Below are positions 5,788 through 12,820 of a stretch of DNA of 12,820 nucleotides, one piece after another (position 1 is the stretch's first letter; the number at the start of each line of letters is the position of its first letter). Location: NCBI GenBank assembly GCA_937928665.1, contig CALFVM010000240.1:1-12820 (forward strand), given 5' to 3'. The notes beneath the pieces were generated by a model. The model was not told the origin of the DNA and did no database searches. It saw only the letters and a program-made list of their open reading frames with translations. A program made the position numbers and the translations under genes. Origin of the DNA: an uncultured Candidatus Methylacidiphilales bacterium (GTDB lineage Bacteria; Verrucomicrobiota; Verrucomicrobiia; Methylacidiphilales; CALFVM01).

Positions 5788-6885
5788 TTACAGGGGTTGG
5801 ACGCAGGGGAGGCCGTGGGCGGCGGCGACGGCCGGGCAGGTAACGGCTCCGTTGCGGATATTGATGCCGGGGAGGAGTTCGGGGAAGCGGGCGAGGGCGT
5901 CGCGGAGGCCAAGGTCGGCGAGCGCTTCGATGTAGCGGGAGGTGACGTTGGCGAGTGCCTGGGTGGCAGTGTGAGCGTAGGCGCCGGGCATATTGGCAAC
6001 GCAGTAGTGGACGATGTTTTGTTCCATGAAAACGGGGGCATCGTGGGTGGTGGGGCGGGAGGTCTCTGCACAGCCGCCCTGGTCGATGGCGATATCGACG
6101 AGGACGCTGCCAGGACGCATGAGGCGGAGCATGTCGCGGGTGATGAGTTTGGGGGCGGGTGCGCCGGGGACGAGGACGGCGCCGATGAGGAGATCGGTTT
6201 CCGGGAGAAGGCCGGTGAGGCTGGCCTCGCTGGAAAAAAGGGTGTGGGCGGAGCGCATGGTGATGTCGAGGAAGCGCATCCGCTCCAGATCGACTTCGAG
6301 GATGGTGACGTCGGCACCCAGTCCAGTGGCCATACGGGCGGCGTTGATGCCGCTGGTGCCGCCGCCGAGGACGACGACGCGGCCAGGCAGGACGCCAGGG
6401 ACACCGCCGAGGAGGACGCCCTTGCCGCCCTTGTGTTTCTCAAGGAAGTAAGCACCGACGATGACGGACATGCGCCCGGCGATTTCGCTCATGGGTTCGA
6501 GGAGCGGCAGGCGTCCGCGGAGTTCGACGGTTTCGTAGGCGATGGCGGTGACGCCGGTCGCGGCCAGGGCTTCGGTCAGGGCGCGGTCGGCGGCGAGGTG
6601 GAGGTAGGTGAAGAGGATTTGCCCGGGGCGGAGGAGGGGAAGTTCAGAGGGTTGGGGTTCTTTGACTTTGACCACCAAATCCGCGGTGAAGGGGTCGGCG
6701 TGTTCGGGGACAATGTCGGCTCCGGCGCGGCGGTAGCTTTCATCGTCAGCTCCAATACCGTTCCCGGCGCCGGTTTCGACCAGGACGCGGTGGCCGCGCC
6801 GAACAAGTTGGCGGGCGGTGTCGGGGAGGAGGGCGACGCGGTGCTCCTGGGCTTTGATTTCTTTGGGGACGCCAACGGTGCTCAT
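5788..6885 (-). CDS. ald: alanine dehydrogenase
   Basis: Ald catalyses reversible NAD-dependent oxidative deamination of L-alanine to pyruvate and ammonia. The 365 residues match the normal length (about 360-375). The N-terminal part has GVPKEIKAQEHRVALLP (5-21, substrate-binding Arg16), VKVKEPQ (catalytic Lys75) and FTYLHLA (catalytic His96), then EPMSEIAGRMS (130-140). The NAD Rossmann domain has VVLGGGTSGINAA (171-183). LVDIAIDQGGCAETS (262-276) carries the active-site Asp268, and GINIRNGAVTCPAVA (350-364... near the end) is the family's C-terminal signature. The related transhydrogenase alpha subunit (PntA) would be longer and lacks this C-terminal part. The ATG (6883-6885) overlaps the purU stop as ATGA, so it is the second gene of a two-gene minus-strand operon. 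No Shine-Dalgarno site is seen, which fits translational coupling. Confidence 0.95.
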   Translation of the reverse strand: MSTVGVPKEIKAQEHRVALLPDTARQLVRRGHRVLVETGAGNGIGADDESYRRAGADIVPEHADPFTADLVVKVKEPQPSELPLLRPGQILFTYLHLAADRALTEALAATGVTAIAYETVELRGRLPLLEPMSEIAGRMSVIVGAYFLEKHKGGKGVLLGGVPGVLPGRVVVLGGGTSGINAARMATGLGADVTILEVDLERMRFLDITMRSAHTLFSSEASLTGLLPETDLLIGAVLVPGAPAPKLITRDMLRLMRPGSVLVDIAIDQGGCAETSRPTTHDAPVFMEQNIVHYCVANMPGAYAHTATQALANVTSRYIEALADLGLRDALARFPELLPGINIRNGAVTCPAVAAAHGLPCVQPL

Positions 6886-7715
6886 GGGAAGACAATGGTG
6901 CGACGGCCGCAGATGAAGACGCGGTCTTCGGTGACGAGGCGGACGGCAGCGGCCAGAACCCGTTGTTCGACATCGCGGCCGGCCCGGGCAAGTTCTTTGG
7001 CTGAATAGGTGTGATCGACGGGGATGACGTCCTGGGCGATGATGGGGCCCTGGTCAAGATCGTCGGAGACGAAGTGGGCGGTGGCGCCGATGATTTTCAC
7101 GCCGCGTTCAAAAGCCTGTTGGTAGGGGCGGGCTCCGACAAAGGCGGGCAGAAAGGAGTGATGAATGTTGATGATGCGGCCTTCCCAGCGGGCGACGAAT
7201 CCCGGGCTCAGAATCCGCATGTATCGGGCCAGGATAATGAGTTCTGGATCGGCGGCCTCAAGGAGGGCGGAAATTTGGCTCTCGTGCGTTTCGCGGGACA
7301 CCCGCTCGGCGGGCAGGTGGTGAAAGGGGAGACCGAATTTTTCCACCAGCCAGCCAAGGTGACTGTGGTTGCTGATGACGCTGACCAGGTGGAGGTTGAG
7401 TTCTTGAAAGGTGTGGCGGACGAGAAGGTCCGCCGCGCAATGATGTTCGCGGGAAACGAGCATGACGGCGCGACGCGGTTTGAGTGGGCGAAGGCGAAAG
7501 GTGGCGCCGGGGAGGTGTAGCTCGTTGAGTGTGGCAAGGAGGTGGGAGGGTTCAGCCGAACCTTCGAGTTCAGACCGCATAAAAAACCGGCCGGAGTCGG
7601 GATCGACGTGTTCCTGGTTCTCCATGAGATTGAGCCCGGAACGGAAGAGGGCGCCGGTGATTTCGTGAACCAGACCGGGGCGGTCTGGAGCTTCCACCAT
7701 GAAGACCTGCCTCAT
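6882..7715 (-). CDS. purU: formyltetrahydrofolate deformylase
   Basis: PurU hydrolyses 10-formyl-tetrahydrofolate to formate and tetrahydrofolate, supplying formate to PurT and balancing C1 folates. The 277 residues fit the family (~280). Residues 1-75 form an ACT domain (EAPDRPGLVHEITGALF, then SGRFFMRSELEG). The rest is a formyl-transferase fold: NHSHLGWLVEKFGLPFHHLP (116-135), IINIHHSFLPAF (171-182) and the LDQGPIIAQDV segment (210-220). N173, H175 and D211 have the same spacing as the Asn-His-Asp triad of PurN (106/108/144). The open frame continues far upstream, but that part is antisense to nadA. The ATG at 7713-7715 begins the first ACT strand and has AAGGAG almost touching it (1-nt gap). 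ald follows with an ATGA overlap. Why a C1 enzyme is paired with alanine dehydrogenase is not clear. Confidence 0.93.
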   Translation of the reverse strand: MRQVFMVEAPDRPGLVHEITGALFRSGLNLMENQEHVDPDSGRFFMRSELEGSAEPSHLLATLNELHLPGATFRLRPLKPRRAVMLVSREHHCAADLLVRHTFQELNLHLVSVISNHSHLGWLVEKFGLPFHHLPAERVSRETHESQISALLEAADPELIILARYMRILSPGFVARWEGRIINIHHSFLPAFVGARPYQQAFERGVKIIGATAHFVSDDLDQGPIIAQDVIPVDHTYSAKELARAGRDVEQRVLAAAVRLVTEDRVFICGRRTIVFP

Positions 7716-7853
7716 GCTCCTTTTCTGAACTGGAGCGGGAGGGGGCGCAAGCCCGGCGTGTGGCGGTTTTGCAGCGCATGAGCCGAGGTGATGGCGTGCC
7801 GTCGTGGGCGGCAATCCCGCCGGGATGGGTGGGGAGGAGGCCGTGCGTCTGAA

Positions 7854-7871
7854 GCCAAGACGCGAAGACGC
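7854..7871 (+). repeat. 18-bp direct repeat, copy 2
   Basis: Identical to 5715-5732 and in the same orientation. The AAGAC core occurs three times here, at 7857, 7865 and 7872, giving a degenerate tandem with 7-8 nt spacing. Confidence 0.8.
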
Positions 7872-7894
7872 AAGACCTGAAAGGCAAGGAGAGC

Positions 7895-7921
7895 CACGGG
7901 GAGCACGGAACGCACGGGGGG
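7895..7921 (+). repeat. 9-nt tandem repeat, three CACGG units
   Basis: CACGG begins at 7895, 7904 and 7913, exactly 9 nt apart (CACGGGGAG, CACGGAACG, CACGGGGGG). It lies 23 nt after the AAGACGC repeat, and the two together look like one composite intergenic repeat element. Confidence 0.6.
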
Positions 7922-7958
7922 GTTCTGGGGGCCGGGCCGCGGAAAAAGGCGGGCGTGA

Positions 7959-7987
7959 TGGACACGATGCAGGGGATGAGGTATAAA
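7959..7987 (+). promoter_or_regulatory. sigma-70-type promoter for nadA
   Basis: TGGACA at 7959-7964 and TATAAA at 7982-7987 are separated by exactly 17 bp. Each hexamer differs from consensus at one position. A start about 7 nt after the -10 box would fall near 7994, only about 10 nt before the nadA ATG, so the transcript would be nearly leaderless. That agrees with the absence of a Shine-Dalgarno site. Confidence 0.6.
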
Positions 7988-8003
7988 GATCCCTTTCCCG
8001 GTT

Positions 8004-8927
8004 ATGAACCCATTGCAGGAGCAGGTGCTGGCGTTGAAGCGCGAGCGGAATGCGGTGATTCTGGCGCACAATTATCAAAGCGCGGAGATTCAGGAGGTGG
8101 CCGATTACGTTGGGGATTCGCTGGGATTGGCGTATCAGGCGCGGGCGACCGAGGCGGATGTGATTTTGTTTTGTGGGGTGCATTTCATGGCGGAAACGGC
8201 CAAGCTGGTGAACCCGGAAAAAACGGTGCTGATCCCGGACATGGATGCCGGGTGTTCGCTGGCCGATTCGTGTCCGGCGGGGGATCTCCGGACGTATTTG
8301 GAGAGGAACCCGGGCCTGTATGTGGTTGCCTATATCAACTGCACGGCCGAAGTGAAGGCACTGAGCGATGTTATTTGCACGTCGGGCAATGCCGCCCGGA
8401 TCGTGGCGCGGGTGCCGTCGGAGCGCGAAATTCTGTTTGTTCCTGATCAAAATCTGGGGGAGTGGGTCCGGCAAACGACCGGGCGACCCATGCGCCTCTG
8501 GGAGGGGAATTGTTACGTTCACGTCGAGTTTACCCACGCCAGCATTACGAAAATCCGGGAGGCTTACCCGGATGCCCCCGTGGTCGCCCACCCGGAATGT
8601 ACCCGGGCCGTGCGGCTCTTGGCCGATGAGGTCTGTTCGACGGAAAAAATGATCGCGTTTTGCCGGGAATCGCCGGCCGAGGCGTTTATTATTGTGACCG
8701 AGTCGGGGATGCTCCACCGGCTACGCCGGGAGCTGCCGGAAAAAACGTTTATTCCCGGCCCGACGGAATTGTGCGCCTGTGCCGATTGCCGGTTCATGAA
8801 GATGAATACTCTCGATAAAATGATCAGGGCGCTGGAAACGCTGGAGCCGCGGATTGAACTCCCCACCGCGTTGGCAGAGCGGGCTCGCCTGCCCTTGGAC
8901 CGGATGCTGGAGTGGAGCGCGAACTGA
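8004..8927 (+). CDS. nadA: quinolinate synthase
   Basis: NadA condenses iminoaspartate (from NadB) with dihydroxyacetone phosphate to quinolinate, the precursor of the NAD pyridine ring, using a [4Fe-4S] cluster. The 307 residues belong to the short NadA type. Motifs are AHNYQ (21-25), VGDSLGLAYQA, GVHFMAETAKLVNPEKTVL (58-76), MDAGCSLADSC (80-90), YINCTAEVKALSDVICTSGN (110-129), FVPDQNLG, WEGNCYVHVEFTH (166-178), VAHPECTRAV, TESGMLHRL and CRFMKMNTLDK. The three cluster ligands by family comparison are C84, C170 and C262, all present. The gene stands alone; nadB and nadC are not beside it. A strong promoter lies directly upstream and no ribosome site is seen, so initiation is probably leaderless or nearly so. 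Confidence 0.96.
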   Translation: MNPLQEQVLALKRERNAVILAHNYQSAEIQEVADYVGDSLGLAYQARATEADVILFCGVHFMAETAKLVNPEKTVLIPDMDAGCSLADSCPAGDLRTYLERNPGLYVVAYINCTAEVKALSDVICTSGNAARIVARVPSEREILFVPDQNLGEWVRQTTGRPMRLWEGNCYVHVEFTHASITKIREAYPDAPVVAHPECTRAVRLLADEVCSTEKMIAFCRESPAEAFIIVTESGMLHRLRRELPEKTFIPGPTELCACADCRFMKMNTLDKMIRALETLEPRIELPTALAERARLPLDRMLEWSAN

Positions 8928-9046
8928 CTTTGTCCTGGGCAAGTCTTTTCCCTTGCCCGGCCCGGCATTCATGCCAGCCTTTGCGGACCTTTCTCCCCGC
9001 ATCGCCGGGCAGCTTATTCAACCGGACTATCTAACAGACATCACAC
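8928..9046 (+). promoter_or_regulatory. nadA-recA intergenic region with hairpins
   Basis: In this 119-bp gap GGGCAAG (8937-8943) pairs with CTTGCCC (8952-8958) across an 8-nt loop, 9 nt after the nadA stop. It is a likely transcription-end hairpin but has no T-run. GGCATTCATGCC (8964-8975) is a further small inverted repeat, and TGCGG/CCGCA (8982-8986 with 8997-9001) is a third. A weak -10-like TATCTA at 9028-9033 has no good partner. I see neither the CTGT-N8-ACAG nor the CGAAC-N4-GTTCG LexA box, and no Shine-Dalgarno site before recA. Confidence 0.4.
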
Positions 9047-10126
<1,080 letters not shown>

Positions 10127-10132
10127 TTTCGC

Positions 10133-10762
10133 GTGCTCCACGATTTTTTTGTGGCGGCGGGCCTCTCCTTGGGGGCGATGTTCCCGATCATCAATCCGAT
10201 CGGGCATGCGCCGATGTTTTACGCGATGACGGAGAGCGACACGCCGGGCTATCGGCGGCGGATGGCGTCCAAGACCGCGCTCTACACGACCCTGATTCTG
10301 GTTATCTCGATTTTTGCCGGGGACACGCTGCTCCGTTTTTTTGGGGTCAGCTTGGATGACATGCGGATTGCGGGGGGCCTGTTGATTGCGGCGGCGGCGT
10401 GGTCGATGCTGGGGAACAACAGCCGGGTGTCGGAGTCCGAGAGCGCGGCGGCCTGTGACAAGGTCGATGTTTCCCTGACGCCGATGGCCACGCCGATTCT
10501 AGCCGGGCCGGGAGCGATGAGTCTGGCCATCGGCCTGACCGCCTACGGGAAAGCACCCGCGGCCTATGCCGGTTATCTGGCCGGATTTGTGGCGATCGGG
10601 CTGTTGACGTGGATATCGCTTCGTTACAGCGATCTTTTGGTCCGGGTGATGAGCCCGAACGCCCTCGGTGCCCTCAACCGGATTCTTGGGTTTTTCATCC
10701 TGGCCATTGGGGTGAACCTGATGGTGGACGGGGTGCATAACCTTTTTTTCGCCCGCCCCTGA
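10133..10762 (+). CDS. MarC-family (NAAT) inner-membrane protein
   Basis: The 209 residues carry about six hydrophobic segments (roughly 5-25, 48-66, 75-93, 118-137, 143-163, 185-202), as in the MarC/YchE family. Motifs are FPIINPIGHAPMF (17-29), AGGLLIAAAAWSML (80-93), TPMATPILAGPGAMS (116-130, the family PLLAGPGA signature) and LNRILGFFILAIGVNLMVDG (181-200). Some archaeal relatives are reported neutral amino acid transporters; bacterial MarC has no settled role and is not an antibiotic resistance pump despite its name. The start is GTG 10133, six bases after the recA stop and without a ribosome site, so it is probably co-transcribed and coupled with recA. Its presence between recA and ruvCAB has no obvious functional reason. 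Confidence 0.88.
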   Translation: MLHDFFVAAGLSLGAMFPIINPIGHAPMFYAMTESDTPGYRRRMASKTALYTTLILVISIFAGDTLLRFFGVSLDDMRIAGGLLIAAAAWSMLGNNSRVSESESAAACDKVDVSLTPMATPILAGPGAMSLAIGLTAYGKAPAAYAGYLAGFVAIGLLTWISLRYSDLLVRVMSPNALGALNRILGFFILAIGVNLMVDGVHNLFFARP

Positions 10763-10831
10763 CAACCGCCTGATGGCGGGGACTGGCGCGATAGAGATTG
10801 CGTCCCGGTCAGGGGAAAGCCTTAATCCAGC
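10763..10831 (+). other. marC-ruvC gap with small hairpin
   Basis: The 69-bp spacer holds CCGCC-TGAT-GGCGG (10766-10770 with 10775-10779), a 5-bp GC stem with a 4-nt loop directly after the marC stop. No T-run follows, so it may not terminate and ruvC may be reached by read-through. No promoter hexamers stand out. Confidence 0.35.
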
Positions 10832-11344
10832 GTGCGCGTTCTGGGGATCGATCCATCGGTGCGGGGAACCGGTTACGCGGTTCTGGAGTGGGACGCGAAA
10901 GGGACGCGGGCGTTGGCCTGGGCGAAGGTGGCCAACCCGCCCAGACTCTCTCATGCGGCTTGCCTGGCAGAAATCCACCGGGCCATCCGCGGCGCGATCG
11001 CAACCTATGCCCCCGATCATGTCGCGATTGAAGGGGTGATCTTCGTGCAGAACAACCGGACGGCGATTCTGCTGGGCGGTGCCCGCGGTGCGGCGTTGGC
11101 GGCAGTGGGTGAAGCCGGGATCCCGGTCCATGAATATCCGGCCCGGTTAGTGAAGAAAGCCGCGACGGGTTTTGGAGGAGCGGCCAAGCAGCAGGTGGGG
11201 TTTATGATGCGGGCGATTCTGGGACTGACCACGACGCCGGGTCCGGACGAAGCCGACGCGCTGGCCATCGCCCTGACCCACACTCAGGCCTTCCGCACTT
11301 TGGCATCGACGCCTGCGCGGCCCTCGGGGAAAAGCAGGAGATGA
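10832..11344 (+). CDS. ruvC: Holliday junction resolvase RuvC
   Basis: RuvC is a dimeric Mg-dependent endonuclease that cuts Holliday junctions symmetrically, guided by RuvAB. The 170 residues match the family. The RNase H-like active-site acidic residues are D7 in LGIDPSVRGTGYA, E67 in VAIEGVIF, and D139 and D142 in PDEADALAIALTH. ILLGGARGAALA and HEYPARLVKKAATGFGGAAK are the conserved core and DNA-contact segments. The usual AIEQ/AIEGVF is AIEGVIF here. The start is GTG 10832, directly before RVLGIDPS; no strong ribosome site is seen. The basic tail (PSGKSRR) ends at a TGA that overlaps the ruvA ATG as ATGA, so RuvC and RuvA are coupled. Confidence 0.96.
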   Translation: MRVLGIDPSVRGTGYAVLEWDAKGTRALAWAKVANPPRLSHAACLAEIHRAIRGAIATYAPDHVAIEGVIFVQNNRTAILLGGARGAALAAVGEAGIPVHEYPARLVKKAATGFGGAAKQQVGFMMRAILGLTTTPGPDEADALAIALTHTQAFRTLASTPARPSGKSRR

Positions 11345-11928
11345 TCGCGTTTCTCCGTGGCCGCCTTGAAGAACTCCTGCCGGGCCGCGTGGTGCTCGAT
11401 GTGGCCGGGGTGGGCTATGAAGTGCTGGTGCCGATGTCGACTTTTGAAAAACTGCCGCCGCCTCCCGCTGAAGGGGTCAGGCTCCTGACCTACCTCCAGG
11501 TGCGGGAGGACGCGCACGTCCTCTACGGATTTGCCACCCAGGAGGAGCGCGATCTCTTCGCCCTGCTCTTGGCCCACGTCTCCGGGGTTGGGCCAAAGCT
11601 GGCTCTTGCTTTTCTCAACGGATGCAGTCCCGCCCGTTTCCGGGAAGCCGTCGGAACCTCCGACGCTGCCGCCTTGGCCGCGATCAAGGGTGTGGGCAAG
11701 AAAACAGCCGAGCGGGTCATTGTCGAACTCCGCGACAAGGTGGGCGTTTCCGAAGCCTGGCCGCAGGCCTCGCGCGGGGGCGGCGGCTCGACGTCCGGTA
11801 GTGGGGACGCCCTGCTGGCTCTCATGGCACTTGGGTACAAGCAGGCGGAGGCGTTGAAGGCTCTGGCGGCGGCCGGTCCCCGTGACACGGTGGAGGAGAC
11901 CGTGCGGGAAGCACTCAAACGGATGTGA
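11341..11928 (+). CDS. ruvA: Holliday junction branch migration protein RuvA
   Basis: RuvA tetramers bind the four-way junction and load the RuvB motor. The 195 residues show the three expected domains: an OB-fold (1-62, MIAFLRGRLEELLPGRVVLD ... YLQVREDAHVLYGF), a helix-hairpin-helix domain with two HhH motifs (HVSGVGPKLAL, 79-89, and AIKGVGKKTAERVIVELRDK, 114-133), a glycine/serine-rich linker (about 140-155, RGGGGSTSGSG), and the RuvB-contacting domain III (156-195, LLALMALGYKQAEALKAL). AGGAG directly abuts the ATG with no spacer, too close to act as a normal ribosome site, so coupling by the ATGA overlap with ruvC is more likely. ruvB begins 4 nt after the stop. Confidence 0.97.
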   Translation: MIAFLRGRLEELLPGRVVLDVAGVGYEVLVPMSTFEKLPPPPAEGVRLLTYLQVREDAHVLYGFATQEERDLFALLLAHVSGVGPKLALAFLNGCSPARFREAVGTSDAAALAAIKGVGKKTAERVIVELRDKVGVSEAWPQASRGGGGSTSGSGDALLALMALGYKQAEALKALAAAGPRDTVEETVREALKRM

Positions 11929-11932
11929 TCTC

Positions 11933-12820
11933 ATGGCAGAAAAACCCTTCAGACAGCTCAATCCCGATGATCCTGCGGTGGAAACCCCGGCGGACGCCGG
12001 ACTCCGGCCTTCGTCGTTCGCCGAGTTCGCGGGCCAAGGTAAGGTGGTCGAGCGGCTCTTGGTCATGGTTGAATCGGCCAAAGCCCGGGGTCAGGCGCTC
12101 GACCACGTCCTGATCAGCGGCCCACCGGGCCTGGGGAAAACCACGCTGGCGCACATCCTGGCCGAAGCCATGGGAGTTCAGCTTCGGATTACTTCCGGGC
12201 CGGTCCTGGAAAAAGCCGGCGACCTGGCCGGGCTGCTGACCAATTTGCAGGAGCGCGACATCCTCTTCATTGACGAAATCCACCGGCTCAGCCGCGTGAT
12301 TGAGGAATATCTTTACCCGGCTTTAGAGGATTTTCGGCTCGACATCGTCATTGATCAAGGGCCGAGTGCCCGGAGCATTTCTTTGAATCTGCCGAGGTTC
12401 ACCCTTGTCGGAGCGACCACCCGCGCCGGAATGTTGAGTGCCCCGCTCCGGTCCCGGTTTGGGATGAACAACCGGCTCGATTATTATACCCATGGGGAGC
12501 TGGCCGGAATTGTGCGGCGTTCGGCCGGGCTGCTCGGGGTCGAGATCGAAGAGGACGGTGCCTTGGAAATTGCCCGACGCGCTCGGGGCACGCCCCGTAT
12601 CGCCAACAACCTCCTCCGCTGGGCGCGGGACTTCGCCCTAGTGCGGACCGACGGGCGTATCACCGGGGCAGTTGCCGATGCCGCGTTGCGGATGCTGGAG
12701 ATTGATGAACACGGGCTGGATGAGATGGACAAGCGGCTCCTCGATACTCTCGTGACCAAGTTTCAAGGCGGACCGGTTGGGGTCGCCTCCCTTGCCGTGG
12801 CGGTGGGGGAAGATGCCGGG
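11933..12820 (+). CDS. ruvB: Holliday junction branch migration ATPase RuvB (3' end outside window)
   Basis: RuvB is the hexameric AAA+ motor that pulls DNA through the RuvA-bound junction. The frame from ATG 11933 stays open to the last base (296 codons); the family has about 330-350 residues, so only the end of the winged-helix domain is missing. Motifs are LRPSSFAEFAGQ (24-35), Walker A GPPGLGKT (63-70), Walker B LFIDEIH (111-117), ALEDFRLDIVI with DQGPSARS, sensor 1 GATTR (160-164), the arginine-finger region PLRSRFGM (171-178; PLRDRFG in most), sensor 2 TPRIANNLLRWARDFA (220-235) and DEMDKRLL leading into the winged helix. It follows ruvA by 4 nt with no ribosome site, completing a ruvC-ruvA-ruvB order. 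No stop codon is in the window, so the 3' boundary is artificial. Confidence 0.97.
   Translation, partial: MAEKPFRQLNPDDPAVETPADAGLRPSSFAEFAGQGKVVERLLVMVESAKARGQALDHVLISGPPGLGKTTLAHILAEAMGVQLRITSGPVLEKAGDLAGLLTNLQERDILFIDEIHRLSRVIEEYLYPALEDFRLDIVIDQGPSARSISLNLPRFTLVGATTRAGMLSAPLRSRFGMNNRLDYYTHGELAGIVRRSAGLLGVEIEEDGALEIARRARGTPRIANNLLRWARDFALVRTDGRITGAVADAALRMLEIDEHGLDEMDKRLLDTLVTKFQGGPVGVASLAVAVGEDAG

Larger units (their letters stand above)
7716..8003 (+). other. divergent intergenic region between purU and nadA
   Basis: This 288-bp region has no supportable gene. From left to right it holds the purU upstream region (no clear promoter seen on the minus strand), a GGCGG/CCGCC hairpin (7807-7811 with 7817-7821), the second copy of the 18-bp repeat (7854-7871), a 9-nt tandem CACGG array (7895-7917), and the nadA promoter (7959-7987). 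Confidence 0.6.

Noticed and set aside
5644..7008. A 454-codon plus-strand open frame
   Set aside because: It is antisense to ald, which has full family motifs. Its translation is Gly/Ala/Asp/Glu low-complexity with no domain, a common artefact of GC-rich antisense frames.
7854..7921. A CRISPR array
   Set aside because: Repeat units are only 7-9 nt, with no 25-40 nt repeats, no unique spacers and no cas genes.
7716..8717. N-terminal extension of purU by over 300 residues on the minus strand
   Set aside because: The extension is antisense to nadA and to the repeat-bearing intergenic DNA, and has no family similarity. PurU proteins are about 280 residues, matching the ATG at 7715.

Overview
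The window is a GC-rich, densely packed chromosomal segment made almost entirely of housekeeping genes. The content and style point to a Gram-negative-type bacterium outside the Proteobacteria. Verrucomicrobiota, possibly the Opitutae, is my best guess. The reasons are a CoaC with no CoaB attached, a short glutamyl-tRNA reductase behind a HemX-like protein, a CobA-HemD fusion, and a mix of strong Shine-Dalgarno sites and starts with none. This placement is inference and no marker here is decisive.

Region 1 (1-5602, all + strand) is a tight gene train: the 3' end of guanylate kinase (gmk), a stand-alone phosphopantothenoylcysteine decarboxylase (coaC), an unrecognised 37-residue membrane-type small ORF, a CcsA/HemX-family membrane protein, glutamyl-tRNA reductase (hemA), porphobilinogen deaminase (hemC), a fused uroporphyrinogen-III methyltransferase/synthase (cobA-hemD), and a small TPR protein. 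Most junctions are ATGA or GTGA overlaps, so the train is probably one translationally coupled operon. It takes glutamyl-tRNA to glutamate semialdehyde (HemA), porphobilinogen to hydroxymethylbilane (HemC), then uroporphyrinogen III and precorrin-2 (fusion). The steps between HemA and HemC (HemL, HemB) are not here.

Region 2 (5603-8003) is a two-gene minus-strand operon, purU then ald (formyltetrahydrofolate deformylase and alanine dehydrogenase, ATGA overlap). Two intergenic stretches flank it and carry an identical 18-bp direct repeat. The second stretch also has a 9-nt tandem CACGG array and a good sigma-70-type promoter for nadA.

Region 3 (8004-12820, + strand) holds nadA (quinolinate synthase), then recA, a MarC-family membrane protein, and ruvC-ruvA-ruvB. 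The last three make the Holliday junction resolvase and branch-migration machinery. RuvB runs off the window end.

I do not see a defence system, mobile element, CRISPR array, tRNA or rRNA. The least explained parts are the 37-residue ORF in the haem operon, a 12-codon micro-ORF that bridges gmk and coaC, the repeats flanking purU-ald, and the shortened GluTR tail.
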